A stretch of 64,000 bases of DNA from Serratia sp. Ag1 (GTDB lineage Bacteria; Pseudomonadota; Gammaproteobacteria; Enterobacterales; Enterobacteriaceae), in contig NZ_JQEI01000002.1 of the NCBI RefSeq assembly GCF_000743355.1, positions 1-64,000 of the forward strand, read 5' to 3'. Below, piece by piece: positions 9,219-17,400 of the stretch (within the stretch, counting starts at the first letter, position 1; each line of letters opens with the position of its first letter). Position numbers and translations under genes: made by a program. Below the pieces are notes generated by a model. That model was not told the DNA's origin and made no database searches. It was given only the letters and a program-made list of their open reading frames with translations.

Positions 9219-10298
9219 TTATGCTTTCGGAGTAATAATAAAACTCACCGTGTCGCTATGTACACCTGCGCGGGTCGATGCATTCCTGAACAAGTTTATT
9301 TTTGGAGTCCAGCACATTTCGCTACGTTTATCCACACCACTTGCCGCTTGCGACAAGGCGATATATTTGGTGGTGCCCGCCGGGAAGTCAAAATTATTGC
9401 CCGTCACACCATCATTGCTCACCAGTTGCAGGTTATAGAATAAGGAACTGTTGTTCGCCCCCTGCACCGTGTATAGATTCCGTCCCCCTTGAGTGCTGCT
9501 ACTGTTGGTGACGCCCAAGGCATAGGTGTTGTTCTTCACCCCAGCTGTCGCATAGCTGATACACAGGTTGTTGTTGCTAATATTGTTAATCGAGGCCGCA
9601 TGACCTGGCCCGGCAACAGCAACGTCAGGTACACTCGCCACATCTACCGTTCCTAAATCCCATACGGCAGATTTAAGAGTAAATGACGGTTCTGTCGGGA
9701 AGACTTCGTCAACCGGAGGTAACGGAACAGGAGTATTGTCGCCAGTATCATTAATACACCTATCTTTGGTTACCCATACATACCAATATGACTCATTAGC
9801 TTGCTCCTGCTTTATATTGGCATATGATATAAACAACGCCGGATAGGCATTGTCCCATAGTACTTTGAAATCAACGCTAATCATTGAGGAACCTTTAATA
9901 ACATTAGGAGTAGCCGCATTGGGATTTTTTCCAACTATGTTTGATGCAAGGTTATCAACTGTAATAGAGCTTGGGATACTCGATTTTACATTACTGAATT
10001 CAACATCGGCGTAAGTACCTGGCTGAAGGAAACCACCTGCAAATTGATTGGGTCGCTTTGCTTTGTTATTGGCATCTATCAACGGAATTACCCCCCTGAA
10101 CCTGTTGTCCGCTGTATTAGAGGAGCACCCAGAACATGGTGTTATTACATAGATGAAGGTTGCCCGCCATTGATTGGGACCTATATTGCTAATACTACAC
10201 CCCGTTATAGATGGGTCATACTGATAGGCCAGTACAGGGGTGGCAAACGCCAGCAAAACCCCTGCCAACCAACGGGTAAAATGGGATATTATCTTCAT
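9219..10298 (-). CDS. Tip adhesin, CS1/CFA-I-like operon 2
   Basis: A 359-residue secreted protein with a signal peptide ending at VLAYQ. It appears to have two domains: an N-terminal part with paired Cys (GCSISNIG, TPCSGCSS, KDRCIND) and a C-terminal pilin-like part (FTLKSAVWDLGTVDV, NNNLCISY, EMCWTPKINLF), joined near residue 200 by a Pro-rich linker (TPVPLPPVDEVFPTEP). This is the layout of the tip adhesins CooD/CfaE in alpha-type fimbriae. It is the last structural gene of operon 2, 84 bp after the second pilin. The receptor is unknown. Confidence 0.8.
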   Translation of the reverse strand: MKIISHFTRWLAGVLLAFATPVLAYQYDPSITGCSISNIGPNQWRATFIYVITPCSGCSSNTADNRFRGVIPLIDANNKAKRPNQFAGGFLQPGTYADVEFSNVKSSIPSSITVDNLASNIVGKNPNAATPNVIKGSSMISVDFKVLWDNAYPALFISYANIKQEQANESYWYVWVTKDRCINDTGDNTPVPLPPVDEVFPTEPSFTLKSAVWDLGTVDVASVPDVAVAGPGHAASINNISNNNLCISYATAGVKNNTYALGVTNSSSTQGGRNLYTVQGANNSSLFYNLQLVSNDGVTGNNFDFPAGTTKYIALSQAASGVDKRSEMCWTPKINLFRNASTRAGVHSDTVSFIITPKA

Positions 10299-10382
10299 AC
10301 GTTCCTTTCACGCATTACACGTAAATTTTCCATTAATTCTGCTTGGCAAGGGGTTGAATAAGCTCCTTGCCGATGGTTTATT

Positions 10383-10904
10383 TCAGATCTTCACTTCGAA
10401 CAACAACACCAGTTTGCCGACGTAGTTACCGGATATCTTGCCCAGTACGCCCATCGGCTGGCGTGCCGACACCGATAGCAGATAGCTGCCCGTTGAGGTG
10501 TCACCCACCAGCGCCGGGTTGCTGAAATCCACTGGCGTGACACCCAGTGATTGCAGCGTGGTGGCACTGCTGCCAAACCCCACCTGTTCAGTGGTAAATG
10601 TCAGTGAGGCATCGTTCTCATGGGTCAGCACCAGTGGGTCAACCAGCGACACCCTAAAATTTCGTTCGTTGCGGATACTCACCTGTACCGGCACCTGAGC
10701 CTGATAGCGGGTGATGTCACTGCCTGCACTGTTGCTCAGTATCAATTGGTCGTACCAGCCCCCGCCGGGTTTCTCCACCGTCAGTTGCGGTTGACTGGTC
10801 AGGGTAATACTGACCGGCACGCCCCCCAATGCGGTATCTGCCGCACTGGCAATGCCTCCCCACAGCAGCAACACCGTGCCTGCTACCTGTTGCCACATCC
10901 TCAT
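10383..10904 (-). CDS. CS1-type fimbrial subunit (second pilin), operon 2
   Basis: A 173-residue secreted pilin: signal peptide ending IASAA, then a CS1/CfaB-type fold with GGGWYDQLIL, QVPVQVSIRNERNFRVSLVD and a C-terminal GNYVGKLVLLFEVKI. No cysteines are present in the mature part, as in CS1-type pilins. It shares the WYD motif and the GxYxGxLVLLFE ending with the first pilin of the operon (14785-15282), so the two are paralogues. Its place after the second chaperone suggests a minor or adaptor subunit. It lies 16 bp after the preceding chaperone gene. Confidence 0.85.
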   Translation of the reverse strand: MRMWQQVAGTVLLLWGGIASAADTALGGVPVSITLTSQPQLTVEKPGGGWYDQLILSNSAGSDITRYQAQVPVQVSIRNERNFRVSLVDPLVLTHENDASLTFTTEQVGFGSSATTLQSLGVTPVDFSNPALVGDTSTGSYLLSVSARQPMGVLGKISGNYVGKLVLLFEVKI

Positions 10905-10920
10905 CTGTTCACTCCTGTCA

Positions 10921-11604
10921 TCATTTTCTGCCTGGTCCGCACTGCAGGCTGAAAGCCTTGCCTTGTGCCTTACCGCTCAGGCTTCGTGCCGCCGTCTGGC
11001 GAGGCGTGTCTGGATACACATTGAAGTCTTCCACACTGCCACCATTCAGTTTCAGTTCGCTGAATTCCACCCGTACCGTGCCGGTCGCCTCCAGTCGGAT
11101 GCCCGCCGCTTCACAGCGATGCTGCCAGCTGGCAATCTGCTTGATGGGCAACTGTCGTACCAATCCATTGAACCCCAGATTAACCAGCATCACGCTGTCA
11201 TGGGTGCCGCTGAGACTGGCCCTCTGTTGCGGGAGCACCGATAAGCGATACACCTTTTCCCTCTCAGGTTGCTTTAGCGCTTTCAACTGCACTGGCTTTT
11301 CCTGACGTGGTCCCAGTGACAACTTAAATGGTGTGGCATACAGATAAGGGTCTTTAATCAGGCCTGACGGAATCGTTTGCTCATCCTCCGGTGCTACACC
11401 TGGGTTGGTTATCTGCGATAACTGAATGTTGACAAACTGCGGGGTATCACCGGTATTGCTAACCCGAACCACCGCCTGTTCATCCTGCATCACCATCACT
11501 TTCGGGCTGATGTCAATCAGCGCCTGGGTGGCTCCCCAAGGCAGGGCACACAGCACCCCCCCAAGGCGGACTTTATTCGCAACGCACATCAAACGGCTGG
11601 CCAT
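10921..11604 (-). CDS. Second periplasmic fimbrial chaperone, operon 2
   Basis: A 227-residue CS1-type chaperone, related to the one encoded just before it (11573-12277). The N-terminal immunoglobulin-like domain shows IDISPKVMVMQDEQAVVRVS and NTGDTPQFVNIQL; the C-terminal domain carries Cys pairs (HRCEAAGI, SLQCGPG). The ATG at 11604 overlaps the preceding gene by 32 bp; an in-frame ATG at 11589 would reduce the overlap to 17 bp. A second chaperone inside one operon suggests that it serves a particular subunit, such as the tip adhesin or second pilin, as EcpE does in the common pilus; that is inference. Confidence 0.85.
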   Translation of the reverse strand: MASRLMCVANKVRLGGVLCALPWGATQALIDISPKVMVMQDEQAVVRVSNTGDTPQFVNIQLSQITNPGVAPEDEQTIPSGLIKDPYLYATPFKLSLGPRQEKPVQLKALKQPEREKVYRLSVLPQQRASLSGTHDSVMLVNLGFNGLVRQLPIKQIASWQHRCEAAGIRLEATGTVRVEFSELKLNGGSVEDFNVYPDTPRQTAARSLSGKAQGKAFSLQCGPGRK

Positions 11605-12277
11605 CGGCGTTTCCTTTCAGGGCTTTCACCGGGAACACGCGCGCAGTCCCCGGAAACACTTTTTGCTCGGCAGGCATGCTGCCCGCCGGGGTAACCTGCA
11701 AATCGCGGAACAGGCTGCTCACGTTGCCCGTCGCGGTCAGTTGCAACCCGCCAGGGGTGCACTGGTGAGTCCAACCGTGGGTTTGCGCACCACTCGGGGG
11801 CAGATGATGAACCACCACACCATAGGCCACACCAAAGGTGATCGGCGCATTGATTTTATCTTTGCTGTCCTCCCCCACCACCTTGATACTGGACACCGGG
11901 ACAATATACAGCCGATAGATTGTCTCTTTGACCGGGGCTTTCAACGCCACCAGATTGATATCCCGCTTCTGCCCTGGCCCCAGTGTCAGTTTGGCCGGGT
12001 TGGCCATCATCTCCGGTTGGGCAATATCGCCAATCGCAGTTTTGCGCTCCGGGGTTTCACCCGGGTTTTCAATACGCACCAGATCTACTTTCAGATACAG
12101 CGGTTTATCGCCCAGGTTGCTCACCTGCACGGTACGCGGTTGCTGACCTTCGACGGTGCTGCGTGCTGGCATCACCATCAGTTGACCATCGGCCTGTGCC
12201 AACTGGCTCAACGCCATCAGGCCTGCCGTCAGGATGAATTGAGTGATTGTGCTCATTTTTTTCATCATTTTGCCCAT
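11573..12277 (-). CDS. Periplasmic fimbrial chaperone, operon 2
   Basis: A CS1/CooB-like chaperone of about 234 residues. Signal peptide ending LAQADG; first domain with LMVMPARSTVEGQQPRTVQV and LYLKVDLVRIENPGETPERK; second domain with a conserved disulfide (HQCTPGG ... FDVRCE). The start is uncertain: ATG at 12277 is used, a TTG lies two codons upstream at 12283 and further ATGs follow at 12268 and 12265; none has a strong ribosome binding site. It follows the usher gene by 33 bp. Confidence 0.88.
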   Translation of the reverse strand: MGKMMKKMSTITQFILTAGLMALSQLAQADGQLMVMPARSTVEGQQPRTVQVSNLGDKPLYLKVDLVRIENPGETPERKTAIGDIAQPEMMANPAKLTLGPGQKRDINLVALKAPVKETIYRLYIVPVSSIKVVGEDSKDKINAPITFGVAYGVVVHHLPPSGAQTHGWTHQCTPGGLQLTATGNVSSLFRDLQVTPAGSMPAEQKVFPGTARVFPVKALKGNADGQPFDVRCE

Positions 12278-12310
12278 ATTCAATAAGTGGGGAATAACGT
12301 GACGCTGTTC

Positions 12311-14581
12311 TCAACCTGCCACGCATGTGTAGTAATTGCCGTTTGGCTGACTCAGGTCACAGCGATAGCGCCCCTGTTTGCTTTCGAGCATCACCTCTTT
12401 CAAGATAGTGGAGGATGCCACTGAGAACAGACCGTTCGGGTAGACAATATCACCCGTGTCTTTCAGCGTTCCGCTGACCGGATTACCCTGGCGATCCACC
12501 ATAAAGCCGTTGTACAACAGGTTCATGGCCACCTCGGCTTTCACCGGGTACACCTGTCCCGGATGGGCGCGCACCACGTTGGCCGGCAGGCGGATATTCA
12601 TGTCCATGCTAGCGTCTACCGTCTGGGCACGAGCAAAGGTCAGGTCCTGATAGCTGGCCAACGGTACGGCATAGGTGCTACCGCTGCCCACCGGGTTGCC
12701 TTCCACCTTGAAACCGTATTTGGCCTCGCCCAGTTTTGGTGTAGTAACCAGCATCGCGGCACCGCTCGGGCTGGTGCGCCCCAACGCAATCCCGTCTTTA
12801 CTCGCCGCCAGCATGCCGTTGTAGTTGAAGCTGCCGCTGGTGATATGGTTGTCGATCCCGACGCGTACAGAAGCATCCCCACGGGTGCCGCTGCGGCGGG
12901 CATTCAGCCCCACCGCATTGCTGCGGCCAATTTCACTGAAGTCCACGCCCGCATAGCTAGTACCGGTGCTGTCTTCAAACTCGCGGGTATAGCTGCCGCC
13001 GGTGTGCAGTTTGCCGTTGTTATAGGCGGCGTTCAGTGTGCCAGTGTTGCGATCCAGCATGATGGTGGTATTCAGATACAGCCCGTAGTTATTGCTGCTG
13101 TTGTTATACCCGCCTTTTTGTACCCCGGTAGAGATCACCGCCCAGACGCCGTTCCCACGCCAGTTCCAGTTGCTTTGTAACTGGTGACGCTCGCTGTTGC
13201 CGTAGTTGCTGTAGTTGTAACCCAAGCGGGTGGGACCAAACTGGCGGCTGTAACCCAGCGAGGTGCTATTAGCGGCCTGGTTAAATTCAGACACCGAGGT
13301 ATTCTGGTACTGCGAAACCGTCAGGCTACCCAGTTGCTGGTGACTCGCGCTCAGGCTGGCATATCCCCCGACGCGCTTCTCCCCCGCCATGACTCCCACG
13401 GTCGGCGTCACATCCACCTCGGCAACCTGCATGGGCCGGGTGAGGTTATGCTCCATCGCCCAGGTATTACCGCTACCTTTGAGCAATGCACTGCTGACGG
13501 CAAACCAGTTGGTCTGGAAACTGGCTCCCGCACTGAGGAGGTTCTGCAAGCTGTCTTGCGCTTTACCCAGCGTCAGGTACCAACCGGTACCCTCACCGTA
13601 GTTAATATTGGCAATCTGCTGGCTCTCGGTACTCACGGTCTGCCCACTGCGGTTGACCAGACGAACTTCCACGCTGTAGAAACCGCCAGGCAACTGATTG
13701 TAGTCAATCTCGTTACGGCCAATCACCGCAGGCACGCGGCGGATCAGCCGCCCATCGCGATAGAACTCGTAATCACCGTCGGCGGTGGCAAACAACACCA
13801 TTTTGCCGGCAGACTGGTTATCTCGCTTCAGGTTGTCCTGGCTGCCCAGAGTGACAAACTGATCAAAGCTTGGACTGAGCGAGGTGCTGACACTGCCTGC
13901 GGCAAAGTCGCGGCTGTCCTGCCTTCCGCTGCGCAAATACGTGGTGGCAAAGTTCTTCTGCAGATACCAGGTACTGACCCCTTGGTCAGTCGTATGGGTA
14001 TCAAAGTTCTGGCTGTCGTTGTAATACCAGTTCAGGTAGCCGTAGCTCTGCGCAGGCAGGCCAAGATACCCCTGACCGAAGGCCGACACGGCCCGGTATT
14101 CATTGGAGGCGGTTCGCACATCCAATGCCTGGTTGTGAACAAAACCCATCATGGTCTGGGGTTGCACATAACGCTGGTTGCCATCGGTGATGGTCAGCGA
14201 TTGCTTCACCTTGTCCAGTGAGACCGTCTGACCATTGATGGTGTAGTCGCAACCGTTCGGACAGACCGCATAAGGAATTTGCGACAATATTTTATTCAGT
14301 AGTGTGACCTGTTCAGCTGAAATACCGTTCTGGCGATACAACGCCTCATCAAAAGCCAGACGGTTTTTCTGCGCAGACCAACTGATGGGCCCTGGTAATG
14401 GTTTATTGTCCAGAGTCGCCAGAAATTGCATGGACGTATCCTGCTCTATCTCGGAAAACCCGGCGGGTACCTGATATTCAATCTGAGTCCCCTCAGCATA
14501 GACAACTGCCGAGGGTGTCAGTAATAACAAACCTGTTGTCCATCCATAGATAATTCTGCCCATCTCAAACTTGTTCCGCAT
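12311..14581 (-). CDS. Outer-membrane usher, CS1/CFA-I-like operon 2
   Basis: A 756-residue usher of the CfaC/CooC/TcfC type, shorter than FimD-type ushers. The signal peptide ends about residue 29 (VVYAEG). Visible landmarks are the CPNGCDY cysteine pair (about 107-112), a beta-barrel with a plug region (ADGDYEFYRDGRLIRRVPAV, about 270-290), and a C-terminal domain with two Cys (RYRCDLSQ, YYTCVAG). It would form the assembly pore for the two pilins and tip adhesin of this operon. The ATG at 14581 is used; ATG at 14563 is an alternative, both with weak ribosome binding sites. It is separated from the first pilin by 203 bp containing two strong hairpins. Confidence 0.93.
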   Translation of the reverse strand: MRNKFEMGRIIYGWTTGLLLLTPSAVVYAEGTQIEYQVPAGFSEIEQDTSMQFLATLDNKPLPGPISWSAQKNRLAFDEALYRQNGISAEQVTLLNKILSQIPYAVCPNGCDYTINGQTVSLDKVKQSLTITDGNQRYVQPQTMMGFVHNQALDVRTASNEYRAVSAFGQGYLGLPAQSYGYLNWYYNDSQNFDTHTTDQGVSTWYLQKNFATTYLRSGRQDSRDFAAGSVSTSLSPSFDQFVTLGSQDNLKRDNQSAGKMVLFATADGDYEFYRDGRLIRRVPAVIGRNEIDYNQLPGGFYSVEVRLVNRSGQTVSTESQQIANINYGEGTGWYLTLGKAQDSLQNLLSAGASFQTNWFAVSSALLKGSGNTWAMEHNLTRPMQVAEVDVTPTVGVMAGEKRVGGYASLSASHQQLGSLTVSQYQNTSVSEFNQAANSTSLGYSRQFGPTRLGYNYSNYGNSERHQLQSNWNWRGNGVWAVISTGVQKGGYNNSSNNYGLYLNTTIMLDRNTGTLNAAYNNGKLHTGGSYTREFEDSTGTSYAGVDFSEIGRSNAVGLNARRSGTRGDASVRVGIDNHITSGSFNYNGMLAASKDGIALGRTSPSGAAMLVTTPKLGEAKYGFKVEGNPVGSGSTYAVPLASYQDLTFARAQTVDASMDMNIRLPANVVRAHPGQVYPVKAEVAMNLLYNGFMVDRQGNPVSGTLKDTGDIVYPNGLFSVASSTILKEVMLESKQGRYRCDLSQPNGNYYTCVAG

Positions 14582-14596
14582 GTTAAGAAAATAGAG

Positions 14597-14644
14597 AACT
14601 GATTAATTATTAATTTTTTTAACGCATTTAATAATTAATCAGTT
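14597..14644. repeat. 17-bp AT-rich inverted repeat before the operon 2 usher
   Basis: AACTGATTAATTATTAA (14597-14613) and TTAATAATTAATCAGTT (14628-14644) are perfect inverted copies separated by 14 bp that include a T7 run. It lies 16 bp upstream of the usher start codon, so in RNA it would form a long A-U hairpin in the usher leader; in DNA it could be a protein-binding site. Confidence 0.7.
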
Positions 14645-14709
14645 ACTTTTAAAAAGATGGCCTGCCACAATAAAAAATAGAGTTACCTTCACTCAGGAAA
14701 AATAAAACC

Positions 14710-14742
14710 AAGAATAGGGCTATTTTAAATAGCCCTATTCTT
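14710..14742 (-). terminator. Terminator-like hairpin after the operon 2 major pilin
   Basis: AAGAATAGGGCTATTT (14710-14725) pairs with AAATAGCCCTATTCTT (to 14742), a perfect 16-bp stem with a minimal loop, 43 bp beyond the pilin stop codon. On the minus strand it is followed by a T-rich run (GGTTTTATTTTT). It probably ends most transcripts after the pilin gene and lets a fraction read into the usher. Confidence 0.75.
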
Positions 14743-14784
14743 TACCACATGAAAGTCGTTAGTTAACGTATTTCAAGACAGGTA

Positions 14785-15282
14785 TTAGAGTTTTGGCTCA
14801 AATAACATCACCAGATCACCCTGGTATGCACCATTGGTGGAACCGGTTGCATTGGTTGGTGCTTTGGCGCTGATTTTCAAAGTATAAGTATTATCATACC
14901 CGCCATTCATTGGCGTAGTCTGCTTCACATTCAGCGCTGTACCTTGAACGACTGGCTTGCCCGCGAAATTGATAGCGACGTTAGAGAGTTCAGCACCATC
15001 AGCACGGCTAACGGTCAGCGGTTGAACCAGAGACACGTTGACTTCGTTGTCAGTGGTGTAAACACGTACTGGCAGGTCGTTAGAAGCAAACTCAGTCTGG
15101 GTGTAGTCCTTGGCGAACAATTCTTCTTTATCATACCAGGTGCTGCCGTCTGGCTTGGAGACAAAGATAGCATCGTTAATGTTGGCTACGATGGTGATCT
15201 CTTTTTTCACGCCTTGAGCAGCATGAGCCATACCAGTAGACAAAACAGCGGCAGCGACAACAGACAGAAGAATCTTTTTCAT
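14785..15282 (-). CDS. CS1-type major fimbrial subunit, operon 2
   Basis: A major pilin of 165 residues, taking the ATG at 15282 (MKKILLSVVAAAVLSTGMAH), which has GGAAAG upstream; a longer frame to 15351 exists but lacks a ribosome binding site and would hide the signal peptide. The mature protein begins at AAQGVKKEITIVANI and shows the CS1/CfaB/CblA-type features: no cysteines, SKPDGSTWYDKEEL, and a C-terminal GAYQGDLVMLFEPKL. It is the promoter-proximal gene of operon 2, followed by a strong terminator-like hairpin, which fits production in excess over the assembly proteins. Confidence 0.9.
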   Translation of the reverse strand: MKKILLSVVAAAVLSTGMAHAAQGVKKEITIVANINDAIFVSKPDGSTWYDKEELFAKDYTQTEFASNDLPVRVYTTDNEVNVSLVQPLTVSRADGAELSNVAINFAGKPVVQGTALNVKQTTPMNGGYDNTYTLKISAKAPTNATGSTNGAYQGDLVMLFEPKL

Positions 15283-15311
15283 TATTACTTTCCTTTCGAT
15301 TAATACAACGC

Positions 15312-15326
15312 TCTTAATCATTAAGA
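15312..15326. promoter_or_regulatory. Small palindrome upstream of the operon 2 pilin
   Basis: TCTTAA-TCA-TTAAGA is a perfect palindrome with a 3-bp spacer, 30 bp before the pilin start codon. A second short palindrome, TCAATATTGA, lies at 15349-15358. Either could be an operator; with six-base arms in AT-rich DNA chance is possible. Confidence 0.3.
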
Positions 15327-15446
15327 AACGTTCCTGGGGTTTAATCCTCAATATTGAATAGAATGAAAAATAGCCAATAAAAATAGGATTATTTCACATT
15401 AACTCAATAAGAAGAAATTAAATATTTAATGAGTTGGCGTAGAATA

Positions 15447-15641
15447 GTGAAGTGGAACTATCTTCTCAACAGCTTCATTACCAATGCAGACACTATAAGA
15501 GTTTTCATTTAGTCTGTGAAGACTCTATTTTTTTATCGATGATAAATAAAATGTCTTTTTTGGGGAGATCGAGCATTGCTGGGCAATTTTAAAAAAATTA
15601 AAATAGTAATTTAACACATTGTTTTTTATGTATATTTTTAA
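15447..15641. promoter_or_regulatory. Conserved fimbrial upstream element, copy B
   Basis: Second copy of the module. Blocks: GTGAAGT at 15447; ACTATAAGA at 15492; TGTGAAGACTC at 15515; palindrome TTTATC-GAT-GATAAA centred at 15539; TTAACACATTGTTTTTTATG at 15611-15630. The palindrome is about 257 bp upstream of the operon 2 major pilin start. Remaining sequence between 15352 and 15953 shows no gene. Confidence 0.75.
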
Positions 15642-15862
15642 AAAAATAAAGACACAATAAATGAATGGGTTAATCGCATTACCAGTAGAAATATTCAAAA
15701 AAACTTCACAAAAAACTCTATTAATCGTCTCTGGGATTTTTCCCACGACATTAAATCGTTGAGTATCTTTATTACACCTTACCAGTAACTCAAATTAGTT
15801 AAAGAATATACTCCACATAAAAAATTAATAATTTTTTCTTACAACTCAATCGAGCATGAGAA

Positions 15863-15960
15863 AAAGTTGCAGGTATATTGGCTGCACTCACCTCGGCGTG
15901 TTCGACGATCTTGGGGCTACGCAAACTGACCACCTACCTGCAACTCGAGTTACTTAGGGC
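15863..15960. repeat. Dispersed intergenic repeat overlapping a regulator stop codon
   Basis: AAGTTGCAGGTATATTGGCTG at the left and ACCTGCAACTCGAGTTACTTAGGGC at the right are the ends of an intergenic repeat also recognisable at 26576-26670, 29740-29835 and 29965-30105. The outer parts (AAGTTGCAGGT and ACCTGCAACT) are inverted copies of one another. The right end runs through the last codons and stop (15954-15956) of the LuxR-type gene, so the repeat appears to have been inserted at that gene's end. Confidence 0.65.
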
Positions 15961-16577
15961 GTCACATTACAGCTCAATGAACCGATGTTATCGTTATGAT
16001 CAAAAAATTCTGATCTGAGAATTTTTTCTTTCATCGGCCAGATCTCAAAAAAATTCCGTCCCCCCAATTTATGCAGTGCGTTCCGTCTGTGTGCATAAAC
16101 GGTTTTCCTGGAAATGCTCAACGAACGGCTGATAGATTGTACATCCATGCCGCTAATGGTATGAAAAATTACTGCCTCTTCTCTTTTGGTTAAACTTTTT
16201 CTGGTTGAGGTTTTTTTAGAAGTCTCATTCGTCGTAACTTTAGTTATTTCATTAAAAATAATATTAATATCCACTCGGGCATCTAAAAAAACATACTGCT
16301 TAAAACCCAAGTCAAACTTCACCCTGTTGTTCAGAGGAATAAATATCACCTTACCTAAAAACAAAGGAAGGGAAATCAAAAATAAAAACTCATCGATATA
16401 ATGAGATGCATGGAATATTACCACATCATTCTTTTTAAAATAACTTGCGGGGATATTCTTTAACTCAGAAGGGTTTATTTTTCTAGTGCTTACCCTTTCA
16501 CTGCGTAAGTGCTCTTGTGCACCAATAAAAAAATAATTATTTTCAGTCACTATGTTTACATTCAAAAACATAATCAT
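15954..16577 (-). CDS. LuxR-type regulator at the end of fimbrial operon 3
   Basis: A 207-residue protein with a C-terminal LuxR helix-turn-helix at about residues 129-180 (LTKREEAVIFHTISGMDVQS, then ISRSLSISRKTVYAHRRNAL). The N-terminal part is not a recognisable receiver or autoinducer domain. It lies about 180 bp after the last gene of operon 3 and ahead of operon 2, so it could regulate either. ATG codons occur at residues 1 and 3; GGAT upstream slightly favours the second (16571). Its last codons and stop lie in a dispersed repeat, so the C-terminus may differ from relatives. Confidence 0.8.
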   Translation of the reverse strand: MIMFLNVNIVTENNYFFIGAQEHLRSERVSTRKINPSELKNIPASYFKKNDVVIFHASHYIDEFLFLISLPLFLGKVIFIPLNNRVKFDLGFKQYVFLDARVDINIIFNEITKVTTNETSKKTSTRKSLTKREEAVIFHTISGMDVQSISRSLSISRKTVYAHRRNALHKLGGRNFFEIWPMKEKILRSEFFDHNDNIGSLSCNVTP

Positions 16578-16756
16578 TATCCATCTTAATGATAAAATAA
16601 AAATCCGTTTAATTAGCTCAATTAAATTATTAATTGAACCTGAATCTCTAAGTATTTAGTGCATAGATAATGACGCCCCTCATCCAACAATTCAAATTAC
16701 CCCTTACAAGCAATTTGAAGTATGGCAGTTATATTGCAGGCATCGTCATTAATCTA

Positions 16757-17320
16757 TCAATAATAATTGATTGTAAATACCACTTTGCCACTCGCCTGAC
16801 CTGGCAAGACGTCACTGCTTTTGGTAGCCGTTTGAATATAACGGGCAGACAGTGGAAAAGGCTGATAGGCCCCCCCTGTTACCAAGCTGTTCACGTCGCC
16901 AGGAAACTGATAGCTAGGTTTACCCAGTATGGTCGTATTGGCATTGTTGCTACGAGAGATAGCAATGCCTACATCTGGAATCGAGGTCTGATAAACTGCA
17001 CCGCCAAACGGGCCACCTGTCCAGTCGGCAAGAGGCGGAGGTGCCTGAGCAATACCCCAGGCAACGTTAAGCCACATTGACGTATCCACACTTGAGTCGC
17101 ATGACATGACACTGAGGTCGGTTGTACCACTCACCCAACGGCCTTGATAAATTACCGTTCCTACGGGGATGTCGACACCAGCTGAAATATTGGCTGGTGT
17201 CAGTTGTACAGGATCAGTAAGGGGGAAGCCATTCATTGGTGAACAAACCACCGCAGCCCAAGCATTGCTCGAAGTGATAAGCAAAATGAGCCCCGTAGTT
17301 CCCTGTATTATTTTTTTCAT
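16757..17320 (-). CDS. Minor fimbrial subunit or adhesin, operon 3
   Basis: A secreted fimbrial protein of about 187 residues, taking ATG 17320 (MKKIIQGTTGLILLITSSNA) with a GA-rich ribosome binding site; a longer frame to 17371 would bury the signal peptide. The mature protein starts near WAAVVCSPMNG and has a Cys pair (VVCSP, VMSCDSSV). The C-terminal VLPGQASGKVVFTINYY has the alternating pattern and terminal Tyr residues of chaperone-recognised pilins. As the last structural gene of a four-gene operon it may be the tip protein. No binding domain is recognised. Confidence 0.75.
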   Translation of the reverse strand: MKKIIQGTTGLILLITSSNAWAAVVCSPMNGFPLTDPVQLTPANISAGVDIPVGTVIYQGRWVSGTTDLSVMSCDSSVDTSMWLNVAWGIAQAPPPLADWTGGPFGGAVYQTSIPDVGIAISRSNNANTTILGKPSYQFPGDVNSLVTGGAYQPFPLSARYIQTATKSSDVLPGQASGKVVFTINYY

Positions 17321-17400
17321 TCTCTCATCTCTGGTACAATGACATACCATATTCGCTATTCTTGATGCCATCTACACAGCGTAAAGTGGTGGTTGTGGGT

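Noticed and set aside
11426-12286. 286-codon plus-strand frame opposite the two operon 2 chaperones
   Set aside because: Antisense to two overlapping, well-supported chaperone genes.
13184-14221. 345-codon plus-strand frame opposite the operon 2 usher
   Set aside because: It lies antisense to a clear usher gene, and its composition is that of a complementary-strand shadow of a GC-rich beta-barrel gene.
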